From NCBI GenBank assembly GCA_030044075.1, contig JASHWM010000142.1, forward strand, positions 1 through 5,933: a stretch of DNA of 5,933 nucleotides, read 5' to 3'. Numbering within the stretch: the stretch's first letter is position 1; every line of letters begins with the position of its first letter. Position numbers and translations under genes: made by a program. The notes beneath the pieces were generated by a model. The model was not told where the DNA came from, made no database searches, and saw nothing but the letters and a program-made list of their open reading frames with translations. The DNA is from Candidatus Rhabdochlamydia sp. (GTDB taxonomy: Bacteria > Chlamydiota > Chlamydiia > Chlamydiales > Rhabdochlamydiaceae). This document shows, in pieces, positions 4,952 to 5,933 of the stretch.

Positions 4952-5933
4952 AGGGGGTGGGAGTGTTTTTTTTGTTTTTTAATCCAGAAAGAATGTTGTT
5001 GATCTCCTCTTTCATCATGTGTGAGTCAGGGCATTGATTGACCAAGATTGCAAAAGCAACCGTTCCCATATATCCAGCATAGCCGTTCACCAAAGACATG
5101 GACCCATTTTTTCCCCTGATGCCTGGCTCCTTTTGTGGGAGCGACTCAAAAAAAACAGGGAAAAAAGGAGATCCTTTCATAAGGAGCAGGATCGAAACAA
5201 GCTGTTTTGGCGTCACCAAATTTTTTCGAGAGAGCCCTGATCCGTCGACCATGTGAAGGCCCGGCAGGTCAATCTTGTGTGAATGCAGGAAGTCGCAAAC
5301 AGCTTTGATACCTGCAAGGGTGGAGCCTTCATGATAGGCGACCTCGCCCATTTTCTTTAGCAAGTGCTCTGCGTACAGGTTGATGCTCCTTTGGTTGGTC
5401 CAATGGACGATCTCTTTAAGGGGAGGGGACATAGTCGTATGGAAGGCCGTCCTCTCTTTTTGGGGGAGATCTTCTTTTGCAATATGAATGCCCCTGTCTT
5501 GCAATTCTTTGGCAAGAAGGTCTGCGCAAAATGCAGCGGGATCAGGGATAGATCCCTTGATCACGAACTCTTTCACTGCAGCGGGGATCGTTCCGCGAAC
5601 TGCATGGAATAAAGAAAATTCCGACCCATAGATACATGCGCGATCGCCTGATCCCTCAGGGCCAGTTTTGACTTCGTTTTGCAATACCAGAGAGTGCATG
5701 GGAGGTTCTGTCCGCAAGATCCTTGTATGGTCTCCGACGTTGCTCCCAGGCTCAAAGAAAAGGGAGTAGTGATTTTCATGAAATGAGAGTGCAGAGGCCC
5801 CGGCGCCATAATAATTTCCCAGATCTTCCCAGGACCAGCTGGGGACGGCCAAGGCTTTTTCCCATTTGGTTGCGTCGCCAATTACTTTTCCAGTGATCTT
5901 TTTTATCCCAAGCTTTTGTACCTCGCTGGCCCA
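4950..5933 (-). CDS. dacB: PBP4-type D-Ala-D-Ala carboxypeptidase, 5' end off window
   Basis: C-terminal 327 residues of a peptidase family S13 penicillin-binding protein, a periplasmic DD-carboxypeptidase/endopeptidase acting on peptidoglycan cross-links. The missing N-terminus (roughly 100-150 residues) would carry the signal peptide and active-site SxxK, so catalytic competence cannot be judged. Counting from the window edge, WSWEDLGNYYGAGASALSF (about 33-51) and GSGDRACIYG (about 94-103) are family-typical. SIN (183-185, in SINLYAEHLL) is the SxN motif, and DGSGLSR (230-236) is the usual strand before the third motif. That third motif, normally KTG, reads KNG (275-277; codons AAA AAT GGG at 5111-5103), followed by SMSLVNGYAGYMGTVAFAILVN. 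The hairpin between GYAGY and VAFAILVN is a few residues shorter than in E. coli PBP4. The C-terminus is a low-complexity KNKKNTPTP tail. It is convergent with pip; its promoter is not in the window. Confidence 0.9.
   Translation of the reverse strand, partial: WASEVQKLGIKKITGKVIGDATKWEKALAVPSWSWEDLGNYYGAGASALSFHENHYSLFFEPGSNVGDHTRILRTEPPMHSLVLQNEVKTGPEGSGDRACIYGSEFSLFHAVRGTIPAAVKEFVIKGSIPDPAAFCADLLAKELQDRGIHIAKEDLPQKERTAFHTTMSPPLKEIVHWTNQRSINLYAEHLLKKMGEVAYHEGSTLAGIKAVCDFLHSHKIDLPGLHMVDGSGLSRKNLVTPKQLVSILLLMKGSPFFPVFFESLPQKEPGIRGKNGSMSLVNGYAGYMGTVAFAILVNQCPDSHMMKEEINNILSGLKNKKNTPTP

Noticed and set aside
5661..5669. A literal KTG tripeptide (VKTGPEGSGD) in DacB
   Set aside because: It precedes the GSGDRxxIYG segment in the inserted domain and lies before the SxN motif, so it is not the third active-site motif; the true position holds KNG.
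5850..5852. In-frame TTG that could be taken as the dacB start
   Set aside because: The reading frame continues upstream to the window edge with family-typical sequence (WASEVQKLGIKKITGKVIGD), so this is an internal leucine.
5573..5881. Minus-strand frame of about 102 codons overlapping dacB in another frame
   Set aside because: dacB motifs run uninterrupted through this stretch in their own frame; the alternative translation has no family features.

Overview
The window holds five protein genes, two cut by the window edges, and no RNA genes, mobile elements or CRISPR. The gene set (Uup-type ABC-F ATPase, an MFS carrier, an E. coli-like thymidine kinase, a proline iminopeptidase and a PBP4-type DD-peptidase), the moderate base composition and the compact spacing suggest a Gram-negative, probably host-associated bacterium. 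My best guess is an environmental chlamydia (Parachlamydiales); a Legionella/Coxiella-like gammaproteobacterium is the main alternative. This rests on remembered protein style, not on a marker gene.

Left block (1-3720, all minus strand, read right to left): tdk, then an MFS transporter, then uup. tdk and the MFS gene are 11 nt apart, and the MFS Shine-Dalgarno overlaps the tdk stop codon, so they are almost certainly one transcription unit. uup follows after 94 nt with no terminator that I can see, and may belong to the same unit. uup starts at a TTG; its last few dozen codons lie off the left edge.

Middle (3721-3881): a 161-nt divergent control region. It contains a good tdk promoter candidate with an A-tract-rich upstream element, phased T-tracts, and an almost perfect Shine-Dalgarno for the rightward gene.

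Right block: pip (3882-4901, plus) encodes a proline iminopeptidase with an N-terminal signal peptide, which is unusual for this normally cytoplasmic enzyme. It converges on a dacB-like gene (4950-5933, minus) whose N-terminus, including the active-site SxxK, lies off the right edge. A UUCG-loop intrinsic terminator for pip sits between them, and its T-tract runs into the dacB stop codon. In DacB the conserved KTG motif reads KNG.

Together the genes point to nucleoside salvage (thymidine kinase plus a possible carrier), envelope-side peptide or peptidoglycan processing (exported Pip, DacB) and a ribosome-associated ATPase. I did not find a clearly new multi-gene system. The points most worth checking are the exported Pip, the KNG variant, and the tdk-MFS pairing as a clue to transporter substrate.
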